DNA of 64,000 nt, taken from NCBI GenBank assembly GCA_965248635.1, contig OZ252114.1, forward strand, positions 2,728,001-2,792,000, given 5' to 3'. Both the position numbers and the translations under genes were made by a program. Positions 50,954 to 60,055 of this stretch are shown piece after piece (within the stretch, counting starts at the first letter, position 1; every line of letters begins with the position of its first letter). The stretch comes from CBDAPI01 sp965248635 (GTDB lineage: Bacteria; Acidobacteriota; UBA6911; RPQK01; CBDAPI01). The notes under the pieces were generated by a model. That model had not been told where the DNA came from. It was given only the letters and a program-made list of their open reading frames with translations, and did not search any database.

Positions 50954-51199
50954 CTAGGGGTGGAGGAGCCGTTTGTACCAGGGAACTCCCTCTCGCTTGA
51001 GTTCCTCTTGTTCTTGCCGCCTAAGCAGCTTCTGCAAGAACTCGACGCCCTCAGACTGGTGGCAGTCTTTGTACTTGCTCCCGCTGCCACAGGGGCAAGG
51101 TTCATTGCGTCCCATCCGGAGCGACTTTCTGGGGTCCCGCAATGGGCCCGACTTGAGCATCTGAGGTGTGATCTTCCGTGTTTTCCTTTTTCTTGCCAT
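50954..51199 (-). CDS. SEC-C metal-binding motif protein
   Basis: The 81-residue protein carries the SEC-C motif GRNEPCPCGSGSKYKDCH, a small zinc-binding fold also found at the end of SecA. The N-terminus is basic (MARKRKTRKITPQM) and a charged helix follows (LLRRQEQEELKREG). Stand-alone SEC-C proteins have been linked to RNA or protein quality control, but the role here is unknown. The motif is certain. Confidence 0.85.
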   Translation of the reverse strand: MARKRKTRKITPQMLKSGPLRDPRKSLRMGRNEPCPCGSGSKYKDCHQSEGVEFLQKLLRRQEQEELKREGVPWYKRLLHP

Positions 51200-51378
51200 C
51201 GCCAGCAGGGTTTCCGAGGTAGATTCAATCAGAAAAGCTCTCCTGATTCCACCACGGACTGCCAGAGATCAGGGAAATCTGTGGCGCCCGCGCTCGGAGT
51301 GGTTTCCGTCGGACTCTGCTTCAACCAAACCAATCCAGGTCCGCGCTCCTGCTATACTCCTGGTTCGCGAGGCTTGAG

Positions 51379-51455
51379 TGGTGGGCGATACTGGACTCGA
51401 ACCAGTGACCTCCGCCGTGTGAAGACGGCGCTCTAACCAGCTGAGCTAATCGCCC
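51379..51455 (-). tRNA. tRNA-Val (anticodon CAC)
   Basis: On the minus strand the sequence starts GGGCGATTAGCTCAG, has the D arm GCTC/GAGC and an anticodon stem CCGTC/GGCGG with loop TTCACAC (anticodon CAC). The T arm contains GGTTCGAGTCC, and the acceptor stem closes with ATCGCCC. The 3' CCA is encoded at 51379-51381. All four arms fold. Confidence 0.93.
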
Positions 51456-51501
51456 ATCGGAAGGATTCCACATTTTATTGAAACCACTTAAGTTGTGTCA
51501 A

Positions 51502-52491
51502 ATGAGTGAAAAACTGGACTTGATCATCATTGGAGCCGGGGCTGCGGGACTTGCCTGCGGAATCGAGGCAAAGCGCCGGGGCCTCGCCTTTCACATCATC
51601 GAGCGGGGAAGTGTGGTCAACTCGATTTACCGCTTCCCGGTGAATATGGAGTTCTTTACCTCCGCCGATCTTCTGGAGATTGGAGCTCTTCCCCTGATAT
51701 CGCCAACTCTGAAGCCGCGTCGTCCTGAGGTGCTGAAGTACTATCGACGCGTTACCCGTCACTACGACCTTCCTCTCCGAGACTACGAGGAGGTCTTGAA
51801 GGTGGTCGGTTCGGATGGCGATTTTGAGCTGGAAACGAAAGGCCGCCTGGCAGAAAAGCATGTCCTTCATTGTCGGAAGATCATCGTCGCAACCGGGTAC
51901 TTTGACAACCCCAACAGGATGAATGTTCCTGGTGAAGAGCTGGACAAACTGAGCCACTATTACACCGAAGCGCACCCCTACTTCGGCAAACAAGTGGCCG
52001 TGATCGGAGGCAAGAACTCCGCCGTAGAAACAGCTTTGGAACTCTATCGAAGTCATGTCGATGTGACCCTGATCTACCGAGGCGAAGCCCTGGGAAAGCA
52101 CATCAAGTACTGGGTACTACCGGACATTCAAAACCGCATTCGAAACGGCGAAATACGTGCCTATCTTTCCACTGAAGTCATTGAAATCAGACCCAGGGAA
52201 GTCATCATCAAGACTCCGGAGGGCGTGGTCACAATCTCCAACGACTTCGTTCTGGCCATGACCGGCTATCATCCAGACATTGAGTTTCTGAGCAACTTGG
52301 GGATCGAGGTGGACAAAGATACGATGATTCCACAGCACGACCCTGAAACTCTGGAGACGAATGCGAAGGGGATCTACCTGGCCGGGGCCATTGTTTCTGG
52401 ACGCATGACCAACCGGATCTTCATCGAGAACGGTCGTTTCCACGGTGAGCAGATTTTCCGCCACTGGCCGGAGACCCGGACTGTCGAGTGA
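51502..52491 (+). CDS. YpdA-like thiol-disulfide reductase (bacillithiol reductase family)
   Basis: The 329-residue flavoprotein has an FAD Rossmann motif GAGAAGLACGIEA near the N-terminus and an NADPH motif VIGGKNSAVETALELY near residue 170, with the YpdA-type opening NSIYRFPVNMEFFTSADLLEIG. YpdA reduces bacilliredoxins in bacteria that make bacillithiol. No bshA/B/C genes are visible here. The ATG at 51502 is used; an earlier in-frame ATG adds eight polar residues. It begins 46 bases after the tRNA gene on the other strand. Confidence 0.85.
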   Translation: MSEKLDLIIIGAGAAGLACGIEAKRRGLAFHIIERGSVVNSIYRFPVNMEFFTSADLLEIGALPLISPTLKPRRPEVLKYYRRVTRHYDLPLRDYEEVLKVVGSDGDFELETKGRLAEKHVLHCRKIIVATGYFDNPNRMNVPGEELDKLSHYYTEAHPYFGKQVAVIGGKNSAVETALELYRSHVDVTLIYRGEALGKHIKYWVLPDIQNRIRNGEIRAYLSTEVIEIRPREVIIKTPEGVVTISNDFVLAMTGYHPDIEFLSNLGIEVDKDTMIPQHDPETLETNAKGIYLAGAIVSGRMTNRIFIENGRFHGEQIFRHWPETRTVE

Positions 52492-52525
52492 GATTCCAGA
52501 AGGCCGGGAGGCGCTTCGCAAGAAG

Positions 52526-53848
52526 ATGTTCAGGATTGCAATCGTGGGCCGTCCGAATGTCGGGAAGTCCTCTCTTTTCAACCGCCTGATAAGGAGCCGC
52601 AAGGCCATCGTGGGCGACGAGCCGGGCATTACTCGCGATCGGATTTATGCCCGGACCCACTTTGATGCCAGGGAAGTCGAGTTCGTCGACACCGGAGGGA
52701 TCGTTCCCGAGGACAGGGACGTGATCCCCGGGCAGGTCTTGAGCCAGGCGCGGATCGCCATCAGCGAGGCGGACCTGGTCCTGCTGGTTGTGGACGGACG
52801 GGTTGGCCCGACTCACCTCGACGCCTCTCTGGTCTCCCTCCTCAGGCAGTCGGGTCAGAGCTTCTATCTCGTCGTCAACAAACTGGATGTTCCGCAGCTG
52901 GAAGACCTCATCCATGCCTTTCACGGCCTGGGAGTCGAAAAGCTCTATGGGGTGTCGGCCGAGCATGGGCCTGGCCTTGAGGAATTAGTCACTGATTTGA
53001 TTTCGGTTCTTCCACAGGGTGTGTCAGAGGAGTTTCAGGCGCAGACACGGATCGCCATCATTGGCCGTCCCAACATGGGTAAGTCTTCTCTGCTGAACCA
53101 GTTTGTGGGGCGGGAGAGGTCAATTGTAACGGAGATACCGGGGACGACACGGGATTCGATCGACACCTTGATGGTCAGGGAGGGCACAACCTATCGGCTC
53201 ATTGATACGGCTGGTATCCGACGTAAGGGCAAGACCACGGGAATGGCAGAGAAGCTCAGCGTGGTGATGGCAAGGAAGAGTATTGACCGCTGTGATGTCG
53301 TGCTGCTGATTCTCGACGTGACGGAAGGTGCCACCAAGCTGGACGCCACGATTGGAGGCTATGCTCATGACGCAGGTAAATCACTCATTGTTGTGATCAA
53401 CAAGTGGGACTTGATTGAGAAGGACACTTTTACCGCCCACCAGCTGGAAGAGAAGTTCCGTCACCGCATGCGCTTCCTGGCCTACGCTCCGATGGTTTTT
53501 GTCTCTGCCAGGACAGGTCAGCGGGTGCCCAAGCTTCTGGATTATGTGGATCGTGCCAGTAAGGCCCGACGGTCTCGAGTCCCGACAGCGGAGTTGAATC
53601 GCCTTGTAGAGCGTCGGATCCAATCCCGAATACCATCTGCTGGAAGGGAGAGGCACCCTCTCCTGTATGTGGCTCAGGTGAAGACCGCCCCTCCTACCTT
53701 TGTTCTCTTCACCCGCACCCGAAAAAAGCTCCATTTCTCGATCGAGCGTTACTTCGTGAATCAACTGCGAGAAGCGTACGATTTCTACGCGACACCGATC
53801 CGCGTGATCCAGCGGACGCGTCCTCGGATCAGGCCTGGGTCATCTTGA
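52526..53848 (+). CDS. der: GTPase Der (EngA)
   Basis: Der is an essential 50S-assembly GTPase. The 440-residue protein has two G domains. The first carries GRPNVGKSS, DTGGI and NKLD; the second carries GRPNMGKSS, DTAGIRRKGK and NKWD. A C-terminal KH-like domain follows (ATPIRVIQRTRPR near the end). The ATG at 52526 places MFRIAIVGRPNVGKSS at the start as in the family; longer forms would add residues overlapping the previous gene. Confidence 0.95.
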   Translation: MFRIAIVGRPNVGKSSLFNRLIRSRKAIVGDEPGITRDRIYARTHFDAREVEFVDTGGIVPEDRDVIPGQVLSQARIAISEADLVLLVVDGRVGPTHLDASLVSLLRQSGQSFYLVVNKLDVPQLEDLIHAFHGLGVEKLYGVSAEHGPGLEELVTDLISVLPQGVSEEFQAQTRIAIIGRPNMGKSSLLNQFVGRERSIVTEIPGTTRDSIDTLMVREGTTYRLIDTAGIRRKGKTTGMAEKLSVVMARKSIDRCDVVLLILDVTEGATKLDATIGGYAHDAGKSLIVVINKWDLIEKDTFTAHQLEEKFRHRMRFLAYAPMVFVSARTGQRVPKLLDYVDRASKARRSRVPTAELNRLVERRIQSRIPSAGRERHPLLYVAQVKTAPPTFVLFTRTRKKLHFSIERYFVNQLREAYDFYATPIRVIQRTRPRIRPGSS

Positions 53849-53849
53849 T

Positions 53850-53901
53850 CTCAGTACTCCCGTCCGCAAACATTACCGTACCTGTGGAAGGGAGTACTGA
53901 G
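53850..53901. promoter_or_regulatory. Perfect 12-bp inverted repeat containing AGTACT
   Basis: CTCAGTACTCCC and GGGAGTACTGAG bound a 28-base spacer between der and the IHF/HU gene. Two more AGTACT sites lie at 54253-54268 before the MerR gene. An operator or a stem is possible; no T tract is present. Confidence 0.5.
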
Positions 53902-53985
53902 GCAGCTTGACAGCTTCTGAGCCGGTGCCTATCATTCAGTTCATTCTACGCGGGTTCGATAGCCTGGCCATCTCGAGGCGGTTCA

Positions 53986-54249
53986 TTGATCAAAGCGGAT
54001 CTAGCTAAAGCCGTCTACGAAACACACGGTGGAATTTCCCAGAAAGAAGCCAGGGAAATAGTTGACCTGATCATCGACGAGCTGAAGGCCGCCCTGGTCG
54101 ACGGAGAGAACGTGAAGCTCTCGGGTTTTGGCTCGCTCAATGTGATCCATCGAAAGGCCAGAACGGGTCGCAATCCCCAAACCGGTGACCGGATTCGTCT
54201 CAAGCCCAGCAGATATGTGACCTTCAGGCCTTCGAGGAAGGTGTTTTAA
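53986..54249 (+). CDS. HU/IHF-family DNA-binding protein
   Basis: The 87-residue protein has the HU/IHF fold: KADLAKAVYETHGGISQKEA, the dimer region, and the arm sequence GFGSLNVIHRKARTGRNPQTG with the DNA-bending RxGRNP motif. The NPQTG arm with the basic residues before it is typical of IHF-alpha-like subunits. It starts with TTG at 53986, with AGGCGG upstream, and precedes the MerR gene by 22 bases, a pairing also found with ihfA in many bacteria. Confidence 0.9.
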   Translation: MIKADLAKAVYETHGGISQKEAREIVDLIIDELKAALVDGENVKLSGFGSLNVIHRKARTGRNPQTGDRIRLKPSRYVTFRPSRKVF

Positions 54250-54252
54250 GAA

Positions 54253-54268
54253 AGTACTGGGGAGTACT
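54253..54268. promoter_or_regulatory. Two AGTACT sites, 10 bases apart, before the MerR gene
   Basis: AGTACT at 54253-54258 and 54263-54268 are one helical turn apart, between the IHF/HU stop and the MerR start. The same word forms the core of the inverted repeat at 53850-53901. Confidence 0.4.
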
Positions 54269-54271
54269 ACA

Positions 54272-54637
54272 GTGGCGCGTCGCGCAGGACGGAAACTCTT
54301 TTACAAAATTGGCGAGGTTTGCGAAATCTGTGGCGTGGAGCCACATGTTTTGCGCTACTGGGAATCGGAGTTTCCTACCCTGTCGCCGGGAAAGAATCGA
54401 GCCGGGCAGAGGATTTACCGTTCCAAGGACCTGGAGTTGATCGACGCAATCAGCCGATTGTTGTACGAAGAGGGATACACGATTGCCGGAGCCCGAAAGA
54501 AGCTGGGTGACCGGGCGGCGGGCTCAGAGTTGCCGCTCTTCAAGAAGCAGGATCTCTCCTATGGAAAAGCCTGCCTGGAAGTGCGAAAAGAACTCGAGTC
54601 CCTGGCCGACCACCTGCGCAGAGACCTCTCCGGGTAG
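54272..54637 (+). CDS. MerR-family regulator
   Basis: The 121-residue protein has a MerR winged-helix N-terminus: KLFYKIGEVCEICGVEPHVLRYWESEFPTL-like start, with Cys at three positions, then RIYRSKDLELIDAI and a helix GYTIAGARKKL. The C-terminal part is short and lacks a clear ligand domain. It starts with GTG at 54272 and is coupled by context to the IHF/HU gene. The Cys residues may only be incidental, as they lie in the DNA-binding part. Its target is likely its own promoter region. Confidence 0.85.
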   Translation: MARRAGRKLFYKIGEVCEICGVEPHVLRYWESEFPTLSPGKNRAGQRIYRSKDLELIDAISRLLYEEGYTIAGARKKLGDRAAGSELPLFKKQDLSYGKACLEVRKELESLADHLRRDLSG

Positions 54638-54672
54638 CCTCCGTCACGCCTTCGCCTTTCACGCGACTTTGG

Positions 54673-54717
54673 AGTCCAACCTTCAACTTTCAACCTTTAA
54701 CTTTCAACTTTCTTCTT
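54673..54717. repeat. Heptamer word-repeat array overlapping the purN 3' end
   Basis: aaccttc, aactttc, aaccttt, aactttc, aactttc words with period 7. The last codons of purN (ending EES) are read from its edge. Confidence 0.8.
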
Positions 54718-55315
54718 CGAGGTGAACCACTCTTCGCCCCTCCACCCGAACCCGATCCTCACAGATCAGGCGGAGGGCTTCCGGGTAGACCTGGTGTTCG
54801 ACCTCCAGAATCCGTGCCGAAAGGCTTTCCTCATCGTCGTCGTCCAGCACGGGCACTGACCGCTGAATAATGATGGGGCCGTGATCAAGCTCTTTGTCAA
54901 CAAAATGGACCGTGCAGCCCGAGACTCTCGAACCCCAGGCCAGCGCCTGTTCCTGGGCATGGAGCCCGGGGAAGGCCGGCAGCAAAGAGGGATGAATGTT
55001 GAGAACGCGCATGGGGAAATGGCGGACGAAGAGAGGGCTCAACAGCCTCATGAATCCGGCCAGGCACACAATATCTGCTCCGGCTTCCTCAAGTCTGGCC
55101 ACTACCTCCCCATCGAATTCCTTCCTGGACCTGCCGCAGGAGGAAATAAAAGCTGTCGGGTAACCTCTCTTCCGAGCCTCTTCCAGACCGGGAGCTTCGG
55201 CACGGTTTGAGATCACTGCAACAATCCTGGCAGGAATTTCACCACGATCGATAGCGTCGGCCAGGGCCATGAAGTTGGACCCTCTTCCACTCAGTAGAAT
55301 GGCCACGTTCTTCAT
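54704..55315 (-). CDS. purN: Phosphoribosylglycinamide formyltransferase
   Basis: PurN adds formate from 10-formyl-THF to GAR in purine synthesis. The 203-residue protein shows LLSGRGSNFMAL, the catalytic NIHPSLLPAFPG with the Asn-His pair, and the formyl-THF region CTVHFVDKELDHGPII with the conserved Asp. It is the last gene of the pur operon and overlaps purM by 4 bases. Its C-terminus runs into a word-repeat array. Confidence 0.95.
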   Translation of the reverse strand: MKNVAILLSGRGSNFMALADAIDRGEIPARIVAVISNRAEAPGLEEARKRGYPTAFISSCGRSRKEFDGEVVARLEEAGADIVCLAGFMRLLSPLFVRHFPMRVLNIHPSLLPAFPGLHAQEQALAWGSRVSGCTVHFVDKELDHGPIIIQRSVPVLDDDDEESLSARILEVEHQVYPEALRLICEDRVRVEGRRVVHLEEES

Positions 55316-56382
55316 TGGAAGCGAACCCGCTGAGTCCCCCGGCTGATTTCTCCGATTAGGAAGTACTTCTCTCCCCGGTGCTGGAGATACTCCTGGACAC
55401 GATCGAAACGCTGCTGTGAGACCGCAAGAACGGCTCCAAGACCCATATTGAAGGTCCGGTACATCTCCTTCTGGCTGACCCGGCCGAGGCTCCGAATGAG
55501 CCGAAAGATGGGCAGTACCTGCCAGCTCCCCTCCTCAACCAGCGCGTCCAGGTGGGGAGGCAGAATTCGCTCCAGGTTTCCAGGGATGCCTCCACCCGTA
55601 ATGTGGGCCGCCGCGTGAAGGTCATCTGCCTGGATCAGTTCCCGCAAAACGGTCAGATAATTGCGATGTGGCTCGAGCAACTCCTCACCCAGGCTGCGAC
55701 CAATTTCCCGCAGGTGATCTGTGGGAGACATCTTTTCCATCTCAAAGAAGAGTTTCCGGACCAGGGAGAACCCGTTGGTATGAAGCCCTGAGGAGGGCAG
55801 TCCGATCAGCCGATCACCTGGCTCCACGCGGTCAGCACCGAGCAGTTTGGACTGGTCCCCGACTCCAACGACGAACCCGGCCAGATCGTACTCGCCGTCG
55901 GAGTAAAAATCCGGCATTTCTGCAGTCTCTCCTCCCAGAAGAGCACAGCGAGATTCGCGACAGGCGGCGGCAAGGCCGCTGACAACCTCTTCGATGACAT
56001 TCGGCTCCAGCCGTCCTGCGGCAATGTAGTCCATAAAGAACAGGGGCAGCGCGCCCTGAACCAGAATGTCATTCACGCAATGGGAGACGATATCGACCCC
56101 GACCGTGTTGTGGATTCCCGTCATAAAGGCGATCTTCAGCTTGGTGCCCACGCCGTCGACACTGGATACGAGGACGGGAATTTGAAGCCTCGAAAAATCG
56201 GGCCGGAACAAAGCTCCAAAGAGACCGATGTCGCCGGCTACTTCGGCTGTGAATGTTGAACGAGCCAGATCCTTGATGCGTTGCTTGGTCTGGTCAGCCC
56301 GGTCAATATCGACCCCGGCGTCAGCGTAGGTCAGCCCGGACTGCGGGCCGGCTTCCTTGGAGCTCTGACTTTCTTCGCTCAC
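55312..56382 (-). CDS. purM: Phosphoribosylformylglycinamidine cyclo-ligase
   Basis: PurM closes the imidazole ring to AIR with ATP. The 356-residue protein has YADAGVDIDRAD at the start of the domain, VDGVGTKLKIAF and the CVNDILVQGA-DY block, plus GGGIPGNLERILP near the end. The GTG at 56382 gives residues that match the family; the frame stays open upstream to about 56490, but that lies beside the purF end. It is coupled to purN by a 4-base overlap and follows purF by 32 bases. Confidence 0.94.
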   Translation of the reverse strand: MSEESQSSKEAGPQSGLTYADAGVDIDRADQTKQRIKDLARSTFTAEVAGDIGLFGALFRPDFSRLQIPVLVSSVDGVGTKLKIAFMTGIHNTVGVDIVSHCVNDILVQGALPLFFMDYIAAGRLEPNVIEEVVSGLAAACRESRCALLGGETAEMPDFYSDGEYDLAGFVVGVGDQSKLLGADRVEPGDRLIGLPSSGLHTNGFSLVRKLFFEMEKMSPTDHLREIGRSLGEELLEPHRNYLTVLRELIQADDLHAAAHITGGGIPGNLERILPPHLDALVEEGSWQVLPIFRLIRSLGRVSQKEMYRTFNMGLGAVLAVSQQRFDRVQEYLQHRGEKYFLIGEISRGTQRVRFQ

Positions 56383-56414
56383 GCGACTCTCACCACGGAC
56401 TGCAAGCAAGTACG

Positions 56415-57830
56415 CTAGACGCCTTCCATCTCGAAGAGCTCTCTCTGAGGGGCCCGCGGCGTGTGTGGGATCGGGTACTTCCGATCGAAGCATGCAGCAC
56501 AGAAACCTTCCTCGGCTCCGACTGCGACCTTCATCCCTTCGACACTCAAGAAGGCCAGGGTGTCGGCCTGGATGTACTTCCGGATCTCCTGCACGCTCAT
56601 CCGGTTGGCAATCAGCTCCGAATAGGTTGGTGTATTGATACCGTAATGACAGGGAGACACGGTGGGTGGAGATGCGATTCGCATGTGTACCTCAGTGGCT
56701 CCGGCCTGACGAAGCATCTCGACAATTTTCTTGCTGGTCGTACCGCGGACGATCGAATCGTCGACGATCACCACTCGGCGGCCTTCCAGGAGTTGGCGCA
56801 CGGGGTTCAGCTTGACTTTGACTCCGAAGTGCCGGATGGATTTCTTCGGCTCGATGAAGGTTCGCCCCACGTAGTGGTTGCGGATCAGGCCGAACTGAAA
56901 AGGGATCTCGGTGGCATTTGAAAAGCCGAGAGCCGCAGTCACGCCGGAATCGGGAACCGGAACCACCAAATCTGCATCCGCCGGATGCTCTCTGGCCAGC
57001 TGTTGCCCCATCTCGTAGCGACTGGAATGCACACTCCTCTGGAAGACTTTGGAGTCGGGCCGGGCAAAGTAGACATGCTCAAAGATGCAATGGGCCGTCT
57101 CGTCGGGCTCAACAATGGTACAAGAGGTCAGATGTTCGCTTCGCAACTCCACCGCTTCGCCGGGGTTGACATCTCTGACGTAGTGGGCCCCAATCAAGTC
57201 GAAGGCACAGGTTTCCGAAGCGACTACCCAGGAGCTGTTCAGCTTGCCCAGGCAAAGCGGGCGGACTCCGTACGGATCGCGTGCAGCCCAGATCGCTTCG
57301 GGCGTGGCCAGCACCAGCGAAAAAGCCCCGGCTACTCGCCCGAAAACTTCTTTGATGGCACTGCCCATCTCCTTGTGACGAGAACGGGCCAGCAGGTGCA
57401 GCATGACCTCGCTGTCGGTCGTGGACCGGAAGACGGCTCCCTCACCCTCGAGTTCTGCACGGATCTGTTCCGTCTGCAGCAGGTTCCCATTGTGGCCCAG
57501 AGCCATCTGGCCGCGTCGCGAGTTGGTGAGCATCGGCTGGGCATTGGCCAGGCGGCTTTCGCCGGTGGTGGAATAGCGAACGTGGCCGATGGCTGCAGTC
57601 CCCTTCAAACTGTCCAGGTCGTCGTCGCCGAAGACGTCCGCAACATAGCCCATCCCCTGACGTTGAAGCAGTTTGCCGCCGTTGACAGTGACAATGCCGG
57701 CCGATTCCTGCCCCCGGTGCTGCAGGGCATAGAGACCCAGATACGCCATCCGCGCAGCCTCGGGATGATTGGAAATCGCAAAAACTCCACATTCGTCGTG
57801 GAACTTGTCGTCGGAGAAGGAAGTATCCAT
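56415..57830 (-). CDS. purF: Amidophosphoribosyltransferase
   Basis: PurF makes phosphoribosylamine from PRPP and glutamine, the first committed purine step. The 471-residue protein begins with a short propeptide ending before the catalytic Cys14 in ECGVFAI. The glutaminase domain continues with LQHRGQESAGI and the PRPP domain has VIVDDSIVRGTTS. A PurF-type C-terminal FCAACFDRKYP region is present. The ATG at 57830 places the nucleophile at the right distance; a longer frame start is unlikely. It follows purL by 5 bases. Confidence 0.95.
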   Translation of the reverse strand: MDTSFSDDKFHDECGVFAISNHPEAARMAYLGLYALQHRGQESAGIVTVNGGKLLQRQGMGYVADVFGDDDLDSLKGTAAIGHVRYSTTGESRLANAQPMLTNSRRGQMALGHNGNLLQTEQIRAELEGEGAVFRSTTDSEVMLHLLARSRHKEMGSAIKEVFGRVAGAFSLVLATPEAIWAARDPYGVRPLCLGKLNSSWVVASETCAFDLIGAHYVRDVNPGEAVELRSEHLTSCTIVEPDETAHCIFEHVYFARPDSKVFQRSVHSSRYEMGQQLAREHPADADLVVPVPDSGVTAALGFSNATEIPFQFGLIRNHYVGRTFIEPKKSIRHFGVKVKLNPVRQLLEGRRVVIVDDSIVRGTTSKKIVEMLRQAGATEVHMRIASPPTVSPCHYGINTPTYSELIANRMSVQEIRKYIQADTLAFLSVEGMKVAVGAEEGFCAACFDRKYPIPHTPRAPQRELFEMEGV

Positions 57831-57835
57831 GACTC

Positions 57836-60052
57836 TCAATGGCGAAAAACCTCCTCGAACCCGGCTTCCCAAGGACTCATCACATCCTCGATGGGCAGGC
57901 CAATCAGGGTCTGGTCATTCACATCGACTTCAAAGCGAGTCTCGTTGACGACCCCGAGTCTGGTCACTGGAACGTCAGTGAAGTATTCCAAGAGACGGGT
58001 TTCGTCCCGCGGGTCAATCGACACGACCACCCTCGACGCCGTCTCACTCAACAGGAATTGGTCCGGTCGCAGGGACCCGGCATCAACCGCGGCCTTCAGG
58101 CCGAGGCTGCTGTAAAGACAGGACTCCGCCAGGCAAAAGAGCAGGCCTCCATCCGACACGTCGTGTGCCGAGCGGATGATCCCTCCCCGGATGGCCGAGA
58201 GAAGCCTCTCCTGCAGAGTCTTTTCAACCTCCAGGTCGAGACTCGGGATCGGTCCTTCTAGAGGAGCGTCATGCAACTGCAGGTAGACGCTACCGCCGAG
58301 TTCCGCCCGAGTCTCTCCCAGCAGGAAGACCAGGTGGCCCGGCTGTTGAAAACTGGAAGGGCAGACACTCTCCAGCCGATCGACCTTGCCGATCACGCCT
58401 ATCACCGGAGTTGGGAGAATCCCGCTCTCGTCCGTCTCGTTGTAAAAGCTGACGTTGCCCCCGGTGATGGGAGTGCCGAAAACCCTACAGGCTTCGGCGA
58501 TTCCCGTGATGGTTTCGGCAAACTGCCACATGATCTCCGGGTTCTCCGGATTGGCGAAATTGAGGCAATTGGTAGCTGCCAGCGGCTGTGCACCTGTACA
58601 GACCAGGTTGCGGCAGCTTTCCGCGACCGCGTGCTCCGCTCCCTGGCGAGGATCGAGATAACAATAGAACGGGTTCCCATCCAGACTCATGGCCAGGCCG
58701 CCGGTACCTTCTTTCAGTCTGAGCACGGCAGCATCGCTCCCGGGACCCGCCACGGTGTTGGTTCGAACGTCATAGTCGTACTGACGGTAGACCCAGCGTC
58801 GACTGCACAACTGAGGCGATCCGGCCATACCCAGCAGCAGGGCGTTGTAATCTTCAGGTTCCGGGAGTTCTCTGTCCCGCCAGTCTCCCTGACTTTCCAG
58901 ATAACCAGGCCTCCTGGTGGGCCGAGAATAAGCAGGAGCCTCATCTGTGAGCGCACAGTTTGCGATTTCGGCAACCTTCACTCCCCGGTCATAGACGACC
59001 AGTTTCCCGTGATCTTTGACCTCTCCGATCACGACGGCGTCCAGGTCCCATCGAGAGAAGATCTCTTTCACCTCCTCCTCACGGCCCTTATGGCAGACCA
59101 GCAGCATCCTCTCCTGGGACTCGGAGAGCATGATTTCATAGGGTATCATTCCCGGTTCACGCTGGGGGACCCGATCCAGATGAATCTCAACTCCGAGATC
59201 CGCACGTGCCCCCATTTCACAGGTAGAGCAGGTGAGCCCGGCTCCTCCCATATCCTGGATTCCGATGATGGTGCCGGAACCCATGGCTTCCAGGCAGGCT
59301 TCCATGAGAAGCTTTTCGAGGAACGGATCACCCACTTGAACCGTGGGCCGTTTGGATTCTTCTCCCTCCGCGAACTGCTCGGAGGCCATGGTGACGCCAT
59401 GAATGCCGTCCCGTCCCGTTTTGGCTCCCACGTAGATCACCGGGTTGCCAACTCCCGAAGCCTCGGCGTAGAAAATGCTCTCCCGGGGAGCCACCCCGAG
59501 GCAATAGGCGTTCACCAGGGGGTTGTTGCTGTATCTTTCCTCAAACTTGACCTCTCCGCCCACCGTAGGAATCCCGATGCAGTTTCCATAGCCCCCGACG
59601 CCCGCCACGACCCCTTCCATGATGTACTGATTGCGGGCGTGGCTGAGAGGACCAAAGTGCAGGGAGTTCATCACCGCGATGGGTCGGGCGCCCATGGTGA
59701 ATATGTCCCGAATGATGCCGCCGACACCGGTTGCGGCGCCCTGATAGGGCTCTATGAAGGACGGGTGGTTGTGCGACTCGATCTTGAAAACGGCAGCCAG
59801 GCCGTCCCCGATGTCCACTACGCCGGCATTCTCTCCCGGTCCCTGGATGACCTGGGAGCCTTCCGTGGGCAGTTTTTTCAGATGGACCCTGGAACTCTTG
59901 TAGCTACAGTGTTCCGACCACATCACGGAGAAGATCCCGAGCTCGGTCAGGTTCGGAGTTCGTCCCAGGCTCTGGCAGATCTGATCGAATTCTTCGGGAG
60001 TCAGGCCGTGACTGGCAACGAGGTCGGACGTGACTGCCACGTTTGTACTCAA
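57836..60052 (-). CDS. purL: Phosphoribosylformylglycinamidine synthase subunit PurL
   Basis: The 738-residue small-type PurL catalyses the ATP step of FGAM synthesis and works with PurS and PurQ. It contains SYKSSRVHLKKLPT near the start, the GVGGIIRDIFTMGARP block, the ATP-site segment QDMGGAGLTCST and the second-half GGNVSFYNE motif. The start TTG at 60052 has GGAG 7 bases upstream; a GTG 12 bases later is possible. The preceding purQ stop is 3 bases away. Confidence 0.95.
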   Translation of the reverse strand: MSTNVAVTSDLVASHGLTPEEFDQICQSLGRTPNLTELGIFSVMWSEHCSYKSSRVHLKKLPTEGSQVIQGPGENAGVVDIGDGLAAVFKIESHNHPSFIEPYQGAATGVGGIIRDIFTMGARPIAVMNSLHFGPLSHARNQYIMEGVVAGVGGYGNCIGIPTVGGEVKFEERYSNNPLVNAYCLGVAPRESIFYAEASGVGNPVIYVGAKTGRDGIHGVTMASEQFAEGEESKRPTVQVGDPFLEKLLMEACLEAMGSGTIIGIQDMGGAGLTCSTCEMGARADLGVEIHLDRVPQREPGMIPYEIMLSESQERMLLVCHKGREEEVKEIFSRWDLDAVVIGEVKDHGKLVVYDRGVKVAEIANCALTDEAPAYSRPTRRPGYLESQGDWRDRELPEPEDYNALLLGMAGSPQLCSRRWVYRQYDYDVRTNTVAGPGSDAAVLRLKEGTGGLAMSLDGNPFYCYLDPRQGAEHAVAESCRNLVCTGAQPLAATNCLNFANPENPEIMWQFAETITGIAEACRVFGTPITGGNVSFYNETDESGILPTPVIGVIGKVDRLESVCPSSFQQPGHLVFLLGETRAELGGSVYLQLHDAPLEGPIPSLDLEVEKTLQERLLSAIRGGIIRSAHDVSDGGLLFCLAESCLYSSLGLKAAVDAGSLRPDQFLLSETASRVVVSIDPRDETRLLEYFTDVPVTRLGVVNETRFEVDVNDQTLIGLPIEDVMSPWEAGFEEVFRH

Positions 60053-60055
60053 GTA

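Noticed and set aside
51382..51455. The tRNA read as tRNA-Glu (anticodon TTC)
   Set aside because: Proper pairing of the anticodon stem CCGTC/GGCGG puts CAC in the anticodon position, which is valine.
51379..51478. The tRNA-Val gene as an integration site of a genomic island
   Set aside because: No integrase gene and no repeated copy of the tRNA 3' end was found nearby.
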